Source: Warburgia ugandensis (lineage: Eukaryota > Streptophyta > Magnoliopsida > Canellales > Canellaceae). Taken from it: DNA of 64,000 nt. Positions 11,595 to 21,161 of the stretch are shown in pieces. Each line of letters begins with the position of its first letter. Within the stretch, counting starts at the first letter, position 1. Position numbers and translations under genes: made by a program. The notes under the pieces were generated by a model. That model was not told the DNA's origin and ran no database searches. It saw only the letters and a program-made list of their open reading frames with translations. Location of the stretch: assembly GCA_035236585.1 (NCBI GenBank), contig CP141137.1:45220057-45284056 (forward strand), written 5' to 3'.

Positions 11595-12031
11595 ATGACG
11601 AAGACATTTGGAGACCATGTGTTCTTAAAGATTTCTTTAACTAAGGGTGTTATGAGGGTTGGTATGACAGGAAAACTCAGTCCTCGATTTATTGGTCCAT
11701 TTAAAGTTCTGGATAGAATTGGGTTGACTGCATACAAACTAGCCTTACCACCACAGTTATCAAAAATTCACAATGTTTTTCATATATCCATGTTGCGAAA
11801 ATATATCCTAGATCACACACATGTACTTGAACGAGTGCTAGTCGAGTTACAACTAAACTTGACTTTGGAAACAAAACCAAACTTCAAATTTTGGATAAGA
11901 AGGATAAGAAGTTGCGAAGTAAAGAAATTTTACTAGTTAAAGTTTTATGCAATAATGCATCAATCAAAGAGGAAACCTGGGAATCAGAATTGGAAATGAA
12001 GGACAAATATCCTGAACTCTTTAATGAGTAG
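11595..12031 (+). pseudogene. Integrase C-terminus and chromodomain-like tail of the Tekay-type element
   Basis: GDHVFLKISLTKGVMR and LSPRFIGPFKVLDRIG are the conserved SH3-like C-terminal integrase block, followed by LPPQLSKIHNVFHISML. A frameshift near 11880 moves the reading to KKLRSKEILLVKVL and KEETWESELEMKDKYPELF, the C-terminal chromodomain variant of the Tekay clade. The stop follows within a short distance. This tail type is the strongest single argument for the clade call. Confidence 0.9.
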
Positions 12032-12043
12032 TAACTTACAAAA

Positions 12044-12068
12044 TTTTGAGGACAAAATTCTTTGTAGG
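12044..12068 (+). other. Polypurine tract region of the Tekay-type element
   Basis: TTTTGAGGACAAAATTC followed by a short GTAGGGG run sits immediately before the 3' LTR. The GAGGACAAAATT text upstream of a G-run is the usual form in Tekay/Del elements and primes plus-strand synthesis. Confidence 0.7.
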
Positions 12069-14042
12069 GGTAATGATAAATTTTTAAGTCTTATTTTATT
12101 TTGAAAAATTGAATTGAATTGAATAGGAGGATGAATGTTTTATTGATTTTGAATCTTAGAAGTGAGAGTTTATAGAAATTAAATTTGATTAAAAAAATAC
12201 CCTCATAATTAGATTCTACTAGAAAAACGAAATCCAATGACACTAAGAATACTGAAAATGGAGCTCAGATGAGGAAGTTATAGAACTTTTAAGTATAAGG
12301 ATATTTTGGTAATTTCACAAATAATATGATAACACATTGTAATAAAAAAAAGAAGGAAAGAGCCAGAATTAGAGGGGTTCATTTTTTTATAACGATGCCC
12401 TCGGACTCTGACTTCTTCACTGAGGAAGAAGGTCAGTGATCACGTCGCCTACGAGGAAAGTGGATCACTAATTATAAAATCCCTTCCCTCGTCGCACTCT
12501 ACCTTTCCTCCCCAGACTTCATTTCCTTTCCCTTTCCCTCTCCCTCTACCTTTTCCCCTTCCTCTCCCTCTAGCTACCTAGTTTTTCTCCATCACTATTG
12601 ATCCAGGGTTCCGGCAAGCACAGACAAGTCTTACACCCACTGAAAAAACCCCACCAGATTCCTTTAGCTACCTAGGTAGAGCCCCTCCACCTACCTTCTC
12701 TCCCTCCTTTTCCTATTTTTCGCATTTTCCCTCAATCCAAGCTGGATCTATTCTCACTAACTGGCAGATCACCGATGAAAACGGATCTAGTGCATCTAAG
12801 ATGATGCCCACTCAAGGACAGCTCTGATGGGAGATTTGAGCCGACCAATGAATTCGTAGGATCCTAAAACCCTAAAATCCCCCAAAACAGTAAAATTTAA
12901 AGTCATCCTAGGTGCTGATCAGTGATCGAAATGATCTAATAGTCTAGATCAGACCGTCACATACCAGTTGGCTTGATTAGGTGATCAAGATGCTCCCTAG
13001 TGATGAATGATGGAGATGCACTCATTCGACACATCCTCGTGCATGCGACGTGTATGGGCGTGGTCGCGGTTCAACTAGGATGCCACTGCATCCTAGGAAC
13101 CAAGACGCAACTTGATGAGTTATTGTCTTCAAGATGCACCAGCACGTTTCGAAAGACACTCCCATTCTAGTGTGTCTCAATAACCTCGTCTTAATATGTT
13201 TTGACGCAGAATTTAAATTTGGACCATTTAAAAATATCTAAAACACAAAATATCTAATTCAAAAAACTATATAAGTCTGATTTACGATTGAAAAGGTATG
13301 TTGGATTTTTCATAAGGATACAAACCTAATTATACAATAAATTTTAGGATCAGAAAACAATTTTAACTGATCATGACCTAGAAACTATAAAAATCTCGTA
13401 AATCTATAAGATCAAAGATGATCAGACCCTAAGAAGTGATCAATTTGACAATGTAGTAGATTTATATACACAGATCAACCCTGAATTAAGGACATCAATC
13501 CTTAGATCTTAAATCTGACCATTGATAATAAAACAAAGGATTAGAGTCTAGATTGATGATATAGGACATTGATCTGTGAATATGATTGATGATCAACAAA
13601 GAATGGAAAATAATAATTGGATTCTTACCCTTAAATTATACTCAAGACCCCACAAAGACTTTAAGGAGATCCATAATTCAAATTGAAGAAAAATCCCAGC
13701 AACACCTAAGTAACATCCTTGAGGTAGGTAGTCAACTAAGTTTCAACTGAATTCCAAAAACTTAAACGATTTACTTGAAACTATTTTTGTGTTTAGTATG
13801 TTTTTGAAGTGATGAGGAGCAACTATGCATGCAATTTTATATATATGATTCTATGGAACTTAAGTTCGATTAGCCTTTAAATAATTAAGTATATAGCATT
13901 CATGATCTTATTTGAAAATGCTACTACTTATATTTCTCAAAGTCAAATCTTATTCTTGAATAATAAAACAATTTCATATATGCATTAATCACATGTTTTG
14001 AGATAGGTTGCATAAATTGCATGATTTAGTATATACTAAACA

Positions 14043-14272
14043 TTGCATAATCCTATGAGGGTTGAGTTTGGAATACATGTATATATCTATATTTGTTCAG
14101 GCTAGTGAGCCTAGTAAGCACTATGCTAAGAGGTTGTGCGGGTTTGACCTCCCAGCCTTGCATAATCCTATGAGGGTTGAGTTTGGAATACATGTATATA
14201 TCTATATTTGTTCAGGCTAGTGAGCCTAGTAAGCACTATGCTAAGAGGTTGTGCGGGTTTGACCTCCCAGCC
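14043..14272 (+). repeat. Exact 115-bp tandem duplication in the 3' LTR
   Basis: Two adjacent units, 14043-14157 and 14158-14272, appear identical base for base (each begins TTGCATAATCCTATGAGG). The LTR around them is strongly diverged from its partner, so the duplication is much younger than the insertion. Confidence 0.9.
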
Positions 14273-14897
14273 TCTAACCACCAGAAGTGATAGGTATCTA
14301 TGCCCAAAGAGGTACCTATTTTTCTTAATTGCTATGGCAGGGAAATGGCCACAGAGGTGTTCACGGCACCTTTTTTGAGACATCCACAGTTGTCGTGGAG
14401 GCTGGGGTGACTGGTCTCTAGTTACTGAAGACACGTGATTCAAAGAGCTGGTTATGAGCATAGTGGTCCCTATGATTTCTTTTTTTGCATCGCCATGTAT
14501 AGTGCTTTGTGATGGTCTTTAGACAAGTACTCATGACCAGTAGGCTGATGTGTTCGTCGAGATACCCATATGCATAATAACTGCTATAAGGTTGGGATTT
14601 CTAGCATATGATTTGATCGATTACTACTTTGAGAAATTTAGTAATCTTTATATTATTGATTGATTGATTTTGTTGAAAATTCTATTGCTTGAATATATAA
14701 ATGTGCAAATGATTTATACATGAATACCCATATTTACATAAGACAATCATGTGGTTTTATTACCTGAAAAACCCTTCTTAAAATTATGCATGTTGTATGC
14801 CATGTTTTCAATTTAGTAGCATCAGATCACCTATTGGGTATGATAAATACTCAACCAAATATATATTTTTTTCGAATGAGCTCAAGCAGGATCAGAA

Positions 14898-14923
14898 GAA
14901 GCATCATGAAGTTTTAATGCTTC
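14898..14923 (+). other. Hairpin, Tekay LTR version
   Basis: GAAGCAT and ATGCTTC pair perfectly around a 12-base loop, about 400 bp before the LTR 3' end. The same relative place in three other Tekay-type LTRs of the window also holds a hairpin with different arm sequence. The 5' LTR copy (near 7027) is degraded. Confidence 0.5.
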
Positions 14924-15301
14924 AATCAAGTGAGAGAAGGTAAAGACACGTGTGAAAATTGTAGTTGTCCCAGAACTAGTAGTGATCATTTTAGTATTTG
15001 ATGTAAATTGACTTTAAGTTATTATTATAAACTTGGAGTGCGATTAGCAATCTTAGGAATAGGAATTATACATTTTTAGATACTTTTCAAATTGCCACGG
15101 CATGTTTCATTTATTAATGATGTTAGATCATTATCTATTTATTTGAAATAAATAATGACACTCACGGTTTTCATGAATGAATTTCAAAGAAAAAGAATTT
15201 TCAGCTGCCATTATTTCACAAAACTGTTTTTAAATAGAGATCAATCTCACAGGTGAAAGCTTGTTATTTTAAATTGTATTATAAAAACCCGGGTCATCAC
15301 A

Positions 15302-15306
15302 ATTGG
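15302..15306 (+). repeat. Target site duplication, right (ATTGG)
   Basis: It repeats 4623-4627 and fixes the end of the 3' LTR at the preceding CA. Confidence 0.8.
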
Positions 15307-15900
15307 CCATCTTCAGGAAATGCCAAGTAGCTTCTACATTCAAAACTAAATCACATAGAGAGGATCCATTTGCCTAATGAGAGTTAGGACAACTAGAATG
15401 CTACAGCTTGATCCTTATTCTAGATCTTGCGTTTTCCAAATCAATCACACCTAGGAAGACCACCTTCAACATACCAAAGTAGCCCTAGTAATGCCCTCAA
15501 TTTCCTACTGTACCATATTACCAAAAGAGATCCATTGCAGTTATGTTTGAAGAATCATTGGTTGAAATTGCATCTCTGAAAAAGAAGTGAGCTTCTATGC
15601 CATTGTAGATAGCTAGAAGTCCAATGCCTTCTAAGATCAGAACAAGAAAATCTATCATAGCTAATACATGCAAAAGCCAACTAAATGGTAGAACCCACTA
15701 AAATTCTCCCAATGAGCCTAAACCATAGTGGTGTAAATGGACAAATAAGATATTCCATTGGACAATCTAATATTCGGTTAAGATCTTCCCAAATGAAAAA
15801 AGGCTAGCCAGGCTAAGATTTGCCAAATTATGAGAATGTCAAACTATTTGTAATATATATAGTGTTTATGAGTATATTTGTAATTGAATACAAAAATTAC
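15307..15900 (-). pseudogene. Decayed coding sequence, family not identified
   Basis: On the minus strand, roughly 15310-15610 can be read in pieces that look formerly coding, for example GYFGMLKVVFLGVIDLENAR followed by codons for SRIRIKL and NVEATWHFLKMA, with stops and a frame change between pieces. I could not assign it to a family. It lies directly at the right edge of the Tekay insertion, so its left continuation would be the DNA before 4623. It could belong to another transposon or to a broken host gene. Confidence 0.25.
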
Positions 15901-16515
15901 CTTTTGATTTTCTCACTAGATGCTAAGTTAACTTAATCTAAAATGTCTTTCCATAAATTTTCTTTGTTATTTAATTTCCATTATTTATATGCATTATTAG
16001 CTGTAGCCTTTTTACCTTTTACCATTGCGCCAAGGTTCCCCTTCTTGTTATTAGATGGATATTGATATCATTGAAGATAATATGCAAAGACAAGATAGGT
16101 AAATGCTTAATTGTTGCTTTACCATTTTGAACTTTGTTTTCATCATATATGCATAGACAATACATTACTCATTTCATTTCTTTGTATCTTGTAGGTTAGA
16201 TCAGTGTCAAATATAACATTTTGACTATGGAGAATGAACTATAATTTTGAGCTTTTTGTTCAATGTCAATTCAGTACTTTGACGATGGGGAATAAACCAT
16301 GTTTTAAGCTTTTCAATCGTGGTCACTATTTATAAGTTACAAGTTTTAATATGACAAGCTCATTTTTCTAAAGTAAAGATTGAGAATCTAAGTTTGATGA
16401 TATCAATAGTTGAGTATGAGATTTTCATCAATGACAATATAGTTTGACTTATTTGCCATGATGTTATGCATTCACGAATATTAAATCATTAAAATGGAAA
16501 GAAAGAATTATTGAA
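15901..16515. other. AT-rich DNA without recognisable genes
   Basis: No open frame or motif stands out apart from a short SINE stub at 16012-16040. It may be part of the intron or flank of the EXECUTER-like gene to the right. Confidence 0.4.
16012..16040 (-). mobile_element. 5'-end stub of an Au-type SINE
   Basis: TACCATTGCGCCAAGG with a following TTCCCC reproduces, in reverse, the first 25-30 bases of the two full Au SINEs in this window. The rest of the element is absent. TTATTAG occurs on both sides (about 15995 and 16046), which may be a target duplication. Confidence 0.4.
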
Positions 16516-16516
16516 G

Positions 16517-16696
16517 GGGAGCCTTGGTGCAATGGTTGAGTTGTTGTTGTGTGACCTGAAGGTCATAAGTTTAAGGCATGGAAACAAACTTTTGCAAAAA
16601 TGCAAGATAAGGCTGCATACTATAGACCCTTTGTACTCCACCCTTTCTCCGGACCCTGCACACATGGGAGCTTTGTGCACTGGCCTGCCCTTTTTA
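16517..16696 (+). mobile_element. Au-type SINE, full length
   Basis: A tRNA-derived short interspersed element. It begins GGGAGCCTTGGTGCAATGG (tRNA-like head with the A box), continues with a decayed B box in GGTCATAAGTTTAAGGC, then the body GCAAAAATGCAAGATAAGGC, the CCGGACC block and the tail CTGCCCTTTTT. This order and text match the plant Au SINE family. Such elements are transcribed by RNA polymerase III and moved by a LINE's enzymes; they encode nothing. No clear target duplication is visible, suggesting an old insertion. It lies between the Tekay element and the EXECUTER 2-like exon, perhaps within that gene's first intron. Confidence 0.85.
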
Positions 16697-16699
16697 TCA

Positions 16700-18342
16700 T
16701 ATGTATGATCATTTTTCTTTGTGATCATAAGTGATTTCTATTATTGGCTTGAATCTTGAACTCTCTGATGGATAGTCTAAATCAAAGTAGATTTGGAGCT
16801 AAACATACAAGACGAGATCTAGGAAATTGTCAGATTAGAATCCAATCTGATTAGGATCCTAGTGGATACTGACTTAGACAGTTGTATGTGAGCCACATCC
16901 AACCATTTAGATCCCTTCTAAGCTATGTTCAATTCTTATCATTCAAAACAAACCATAAATTAATCAACCGGAGCAAACTATAAGGCATGCACAAGCAACA
17001 TCAAACAACTGAAGAATGACACTCCATAACTAATAGGCGAACTGGGCTTAGGTGAAGAGGCCTTCAACCATCTTATCATCCAAACAGCATAATAAGGACC
17101 ACCTAACAATGACCAACTCGTCTTTACAAGGATGCTGAACATTAAGGATCTTATTTTATCAAACAAAACGGAACAATTCTTGGTGGAGAAGGGAAGCCTG
17201 CAGAGAAGTCATACTGTCTTAGAGTGAGACGAGAACAAAATAACTTTGCTGTGAACTATCTAAGGGGCTTGCCACTTCTAGATGCATGTTCCAAACCCCA
17301 AAACTTCTGATGCTAGACCTAATCAAGCCTCCCTATCAGGGAAGCAACTATCTCTATTTCGTGTCCAAGGATGTTCCTCGTCAAAGGGACAGAGAGGATA
17401 GGGCATGATTGTGAATCAAATAGCGCCAACAGATTATATAGGTTCAATTGTGAAACACAAGCTAAATGCAAATGAAATTTGAAAAAATTAGCAACTACCA
17501 CCGAGATAATTCCAAAAAATCAAGTCTAAATGATAATGTTCCATAGTTCAAGGCTTGTAGGTTTTGTCCCATCAATCTCAAATATTAACTGCCACATGGA
17601 GCTCCGCATAAAAAAATATAACTCGGCATCAAATGTCAGATACAAACAGATGTAGTTAACCACAAAGTAGTTTGTAATCGGGCAACCACAAGACATCAAT
17701 GACACTTGTATCGAAGCACGACAATGTTTCAAAAGAATTTCCAAACGGCGTTTCAGTATTGAGGAAGAGAACCTCTCGGGACCCCTAGTAAATTGAACTC
17801 CGACATAAAATGGTTTAATAACAATCAGAGAGTTTGCCTAGCATTTTGAAAGAGAAATATTCAGACTTCAAGTCAACTGAACTCAAATTTCATGCTTCAT
17901 AGAATTCCGTTCATACAAAATGCTGACAGGGTCTTCCGTTAAAATGCTTAGTTTCCACTATTTCGCATGTCCATTAGGTATCCATGTTGTTGACAATCGT
18001 ACTGGAAAACTGCCTTCAAAGTGAACCTTCACAGCGATGTTCCATTAGAAACGTGCTCTAGCTACTTTAATCCAATCCCGTAATCCAGTTTTTATCACCA
18101 TTTAAGAGCTAAAATTTCATATTCTTATCACTTCTACCCAGGTAAATTAAAAGCGCGCAAGTAAACCAAAAAGCCTACAATTTCCAACTAAAGCCCAACA
18201 AAGTGAAACCCAGATAAAGAGGAGCATCAGCACTATAAATTGGAACGCAGACAAAGAAGAGCAACAATAGCTAGCTACAAAAGAGATATTTGGACATTCT
18301 TACATGATAATCCCCAAGAATGAAGAAAGACAAAACGGGTAC
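16700..18342 (-). other. Putative first intron or 3' flank of the EXECUTER 2-like gene
   Basis: Immediately downstream (minus strand) of a good splice donor. The sequence is T-rich on the minus strand, as plant introns are. I see no further EXECUTER exon: no frame resembling the UVR-like region that should follow. Candidate acceptors such as CTCTGCAG near 17200 are not followed by recognisable coding sequence. Either the intron continues through the transposons to the left or the gene is truncated here. Confidence 0.4.
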
Positions 18343-18601
18343 CTTAAGAACCGACGAGAAGCTCTTAGCCTGATCGATTTCTGAGAAATGGCGACTCCAA
18401 CTGCTCCAATCCCAATCTGAAGAAGCGCTGCAACGGCCAGAAAGAGTGGAATTTCTGCAGTTTCTTGAAATGGGTTTTTTGAAGAACTTGGCCGAAAAAG
18501 TTGGGATTTGTTTCTTTTTTCCCCAAGAAATCCAGGCATGCATGTCTAAACAAGGATGCCAAAGGTGCGTTCCGCACGCAGCATGCATTTGCCACCACCA
18601 T
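18343..18601 (-). CDS. EXECUTER 2-like protein, exon 1 (chloroplast-targeted), probably frameshifted
   Basis: The minus strand starts MVVANACCVRNAPLASLFRH at the ATG ending at 18601, a Ser/Arg/Ala-rich start fitting a chloroplast transit peptide. Further on, in another frame, it reads SDWDWSSWSRHFSEIDQAKS and FSSVLK, which I recognise as the segment before the UVR-like domain of EXECUTER proteins. These thylakoid-associated proteins act in singlet-oxygen signalling. The exon ends AAG followed by GTACCC, a good donor in phase 0 after the VLK lysine. The two matching parts are in different frames, so one base is gained or lost between them, most simply in the A-run at 18515-18520. That means either a pseudogene or a sequence error. 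No other exon was found in the window. The assignment rests on remembered family motifs, not a search. Confidence 0.6.
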
Positions 18602-18616
18602 CTCTCTCTCTCTCTA
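18602..18616 (-). promoter_or_regulatory. GA-repeat 5' UTR next to the EXECUTER 2-like start
   Basis: A GA run (CT on the plus strand) lies directly upstream of the ATG. GA/CT tracts are common in plant 5' untranslated regions, and this one supports the chosen start. Confidence 0.5.
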
Positions 18617-18764
18617 GTTCTGACTGTTGCGCACTGAAACTGACTCTGAGAGTGCTTGCGGATCGAGATATGAAAAAGGCAGCGAACAAAGGGCGCGTCT
18701 TGGAAATTTGTGAATGAAATGACCAAAATGGCCCCTATCTGTGATGCAATGAGACTTATGAATT

Positions 18765-18792
18765 GGGCGACGTGGCACCATTATAAATTTGG
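18765..18792 (-). promoter_or_regulatory. Putative promoter elements of the EXECUTER 2-like gene
   Basis: About 170-190 bp upstream of the start, the minus strand reads AAATTTATAATGG (TATA-like) followed by GCCACGTCG, which contains the ACGT core used by plant bZIP factors. Such cores are frequent in promoters of light-regulated and chloroplast-protein genes. The placement is plausible; function is inferred. Confidence 0.35.
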
Positions 18793-19124
18793 CCCTACTT
18801 TAGAAAGAAATTGAATCTGAAAGTATTGGATTGTGCTGGCAGAAGGATAAAAATCCGAATATCTGCTTCTTTATTTAAAATGAAGATAAAAATGAATTAA
18901 ATAAATTCGATTAGTTAAATTCAACATCAATAAATACACAGCCATTTAAAAAGGATATTTTAAATTTTTAAATCAAAAAATAATATAAGTCGTAGATAAT
19001 GACTTCTTTTGAAAGATCTAAACCATTAATCTTATTCGATATCACCAAAATAGGTGATTACTGAAAAATCGTTGCATTTGAATTTAGAATGACAATTGGT
19101 TAGAGTGAAGCTAGAAAACACTAA
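18793..19124. other. Upstream flank of the EXECUTER 2-like gene
   Basis: AT-rich spacer with no gene or repeat recognised. The duplicated unit begins at about its right end. Confidence 0.3.
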
Positions 19125-19160
19125 CATGCCTACTCTAGCTCACTGCACCAGAGATCGTAA

Positions 19161-19180
19161 TCTTTTGCTCTACTGCCAAT
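19161..19180 (+). repeat. SINE target duplication, left
   Basis: TCTTTTGCTCTACTGCCAAT, repeated after the SINE at 19362-19381 as TCTTTTGCTGTATTGCCAAT (18 of 20 identical). Confidence 0.85.
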
Positions 19181-19360
19181 AAAAGGACAGCCCCGGTGCA
19201 CGAAGCTCCCGCCTATGCGGGGTCCAAGGAAGGGGCGGACCTAAATGGCCTAAAGTAGGCAGCCTTACCTTGCATTTCTGCAAGAGGCTGATTCTACGCC
19301 TTGAACCCGTGACCTCAAGGTCACATGACGACAACTTTTACCATTGCGCCAAGGCTTCCC
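19181..19360 (-). mobile_element. Au-type SINE, full length, inverted
   Basis: The reverse complement starts GGGAAGCCTTGGCGCAATGG, carries an almost intact Pol III B box (GGTTCAAGGC) and ends in the CTGTCCTTTT tail. The CGCATAGGCGGGAGCTTCGT block of the 3' half is also kept. It is better preserved than the copy at 16517. A 20-bp target duplication flanks it, the size expected for LINE-driven insertion. The equivalent site in copy B (about 37010-37036) is empty, so the SINE landed after the segmental duplication or was never in copy B. Confidence 0.92.
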
Positions 19361-19361
19361 T

Positions 19362-19381
19362 TCTTTTGCTGTATTGCCAAT
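19362..19381 (+). repeat. SINE target duplication, right
   Basis: Second copy of the 20-bp target, with two substitutions relative to 19161-19180. Confidence 0.85.
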
Positions 19382-19939
19382 GTGAGTCACTATTTCCCTA
19401 CACTGCTCCACTCTAAAGTAGGTGGAGAACAGGATGAAGCTCGAGTTTGACCCATTCTATTGTCATCCATAATTTAGATTATCTTAATTATTTGTTTCAT
19501 TTTTATAAAAGAAATTAGTATATCAAAATTTTAACTTCTATTACTTAAGCTATAGGAATTTATTGCTTTTGAAATTTGGTAACTAGCACATATAGGGCAT
19601 TTGAAACAAGATTAAGTGTTTAGATCTTCTAAAATAAGTTAACATTTGCAATTCTACATAACTTATATGCAATGGAGGAATAATCCGCAAATATGTGATT
19701 TCCACTCTGTATCCTTGCATGTCAAATTGAATTCAATCCACTTATCCATTGTGCTGGCACTAGTCCTCGACTTCCTTGAGGGAAGTCTATGCTCCAAACC
19801 GTGGAAGTAGTCCCTATCACATTTTCCTTTTCTTTTTTTTTCAAAAACTCTAAGTCATTTAATAGATTTCGATGATCTTCACCATTTGTTTTGTGTCTTT
19901 CAATCTTTTAACATATAAATGGACTTTTTCTTATTACCA

Positions 19940-19940
<1 letters not shown>

Positions 19941-19974
<34 letters not shown>

Positions 19975-19992
19975 CATACATACATACATACA

Positions 19993-20022
<30 letters not shown>
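19941..20022 (+). repeat. Compound microsatellite (GATA)n(CATA)n
   Basis: About eight TAGA/GATA units followed by about twelve CATA units. It is missing from copy B (near 37610), so it expanded after the duplication. Confidence 0.95.
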
Positions 20023-20024
<2 letters not shown>

Positions 20025-20211
20025 AGGGAGAGGTAATTGTAGGGAATTCTCGCAGCTAGCAACTTCATCCCGATTGGTTGAATATTAAAAAAAAAAATTA
20101 TTTCAAACCGGGCCAAAAGCACAAAACAGAAACCTTGAGCATTAACAAAGTTACAAAGAAAATATTATTTTCTTTGCCTGTATGCAGTATGGAGATGGAG
20201 ATGTTGACGGG

Positions 20212-20638
20212 AAATTTCAAGTTCCCACTATTATTTTCTTTCTATGTTACCCTGCTTCCCTCTTTCCTCACCTCTTTGTAACTCACTACAAACTCAGCAA
20301 AATTCACAAACCCTGCTTTCTCTACTCTCTAGTAAGTCACCACAAACCTTGCTTGCTCCTCTACTCTCTCTAGCTCACCGCAAACCCACAAACCCTGCTT
20401 CTTCTTGTCTTTGTAACTCTCTGTCTCATCCATCCAGCTGAAGCACTTCTAACGAAGGAGTAAATTCCCATCAAAAGATTGGAACAATAAGGAAAATTTC
20501 AAGTTCGCGCTATTATTTTCATTCTATGTTACCCTGCTTCCTCTCTTCTTTGTAACTCATTACAAACTTAGAAAAACTCACAAACCCTATTTTCTCTCCT
20601 CTCTAGTAAGTCACCACAAACCCTACTTGCTCCTCTAC
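20212..20638 (+). repeat. Internal 282-bp tandem repeat of the duplicated unit (copy A)
   Basis: AAATTTCAAGTTC at 20212 recurs at 20494, followed in both by an ATTATTTTC and TATGTTACCCTGCTTCC stretch. The second unit is interrupted by the solo LTR at 20639 and resumes at 23893. Copy B has the same pair (about 37813 and 38111), so this repeat predates the segmental duplication. Confidence 0.8.
20634..20638 (+). repeat. Target site duplication, left (TCTAC)
   Basis: TCTAC precedes the LTR and recurs at 23888-23892 after it, the 5-bp duplication of a gypsy insertion. Confidence 0.85.
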
Positions 20639-21129
20639 TGTAACACCCCGAGTTTTTATAATATATTTTTTTTATAATAATAATAATAATAGTTAGGATC
20701 CCAAAATCAAAAGATTATATTAATTATTTTATTAGAACATTTACTGAAAAACCTCCAGGTGTTATCTCCTTTTTCTAAAAACATCAAGACCACGATTAAA
20801 AGATAAATGTAAGTATGCAGCAATAAATTTAAGGCAATAATAATATCAAATCCAATGTTAGATTTTATTTTTACAACAATAATATCCAAAAACATCATAC
20901 TGTGGCCCAAGGTTCATCCATCATAATAATCCACTATATTTAAAGATAAGTCCACAATATATATGTCATAATCAAATCTATATAATGAGGGTATACATTC
21001 CATAAAATAGGTTCAAATAGAAATCCATCTAACCACTTACATCGAGCTATCTTTCGGTCAAATCAAGTGGTCCCCACTGCTATCAGTGTCCTTCCACAAC
21101 CTTGCCCTTCTTGCTGTCGTGCTCGGTAT

Positions 21130-21161
21130 CTAAGGCATTGCAAAACAAAGCAATGCCTCAG
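21130..21161 (-). other. Conserved hairpin in the solo LTR
   Basis: CTAAGGCATTGC and GCAATGCCTCAG pair over 12 positions with one mismatch around the 8-base loop AAAACAAA. It lies about 490 bp from the LTR's plus-strand left end. The hairpin recurs in the other Tekay-type LTRs of this window. Confidence 0.7.

Larger units (their letters stand above)
4628..15301 (+). mobile_element. Tekay/Del-type chromovirus LTR retrotransposon, complete structure, coding-dead
   Basis: A full-length element of about 10.7 kb with long LTRs, an initiator-Met-type PBS, gag, protease, RT, RNase H, integrase, a C-terminal chromodomain-like tail, a purine tract and a matching 5-bp duplication. Very long LTRs (about 2.8 and 3.2 kb), the TGGTATCAGAGC primer site and the tail ending in an ETWESELEM-type motif are hallmarks of the Tekay (Del) clade. 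All coding domains carry frameshifts or stops and the protease has lost its catalytic aspartate, so it cannot move by itself. The two LTRs have diverged by substitutions and large indels, indicating an old insertion. It interrupts DNA that now continues at 15307. Confidence 0.9.
12069..15301 (+). repeat. 3' LTR of the Tekay-type element
   Basis: Second LTR copy. It starts with GGTAATGATAAA (the expected TG appears mutated to GG; 12074 is an alternative start) and ends GGGTCATCACA, directly before the target duplication. It is about 430 bp longer than the 5' copy. Part of that is the exact 115-bp duplication at 14043-14272 together with flanking sequence missing from the 5' LTR. Confidence 0.8.
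19125..20638. repeat. Duplicated unit, copy A, part 1
   Basis: From about here to 20638 the sequence aligns with copy B at 36978-38250. Shared text includes GAACAGGATGAAGCTCGAG, TTCGATGATCTTCACCA and GTTACCCTGCTTCC. The SINE at 19181-19360 and the GATA/CATA repeat are absent from copy B. No gene is recognised. The duplicated unit contains its own internal repeat of about 290 bp. Confidence 0.85.

Noticed and set aside
16900..17750. Further EXECUTER exons on the minus strand (frames at 16978-17166, 17319-17501 and 17526-17744)
   Set aside because: None of these translations resembles the expected UVR-like or later EXECUTER segments. They look like random frames in intron-type DNA.
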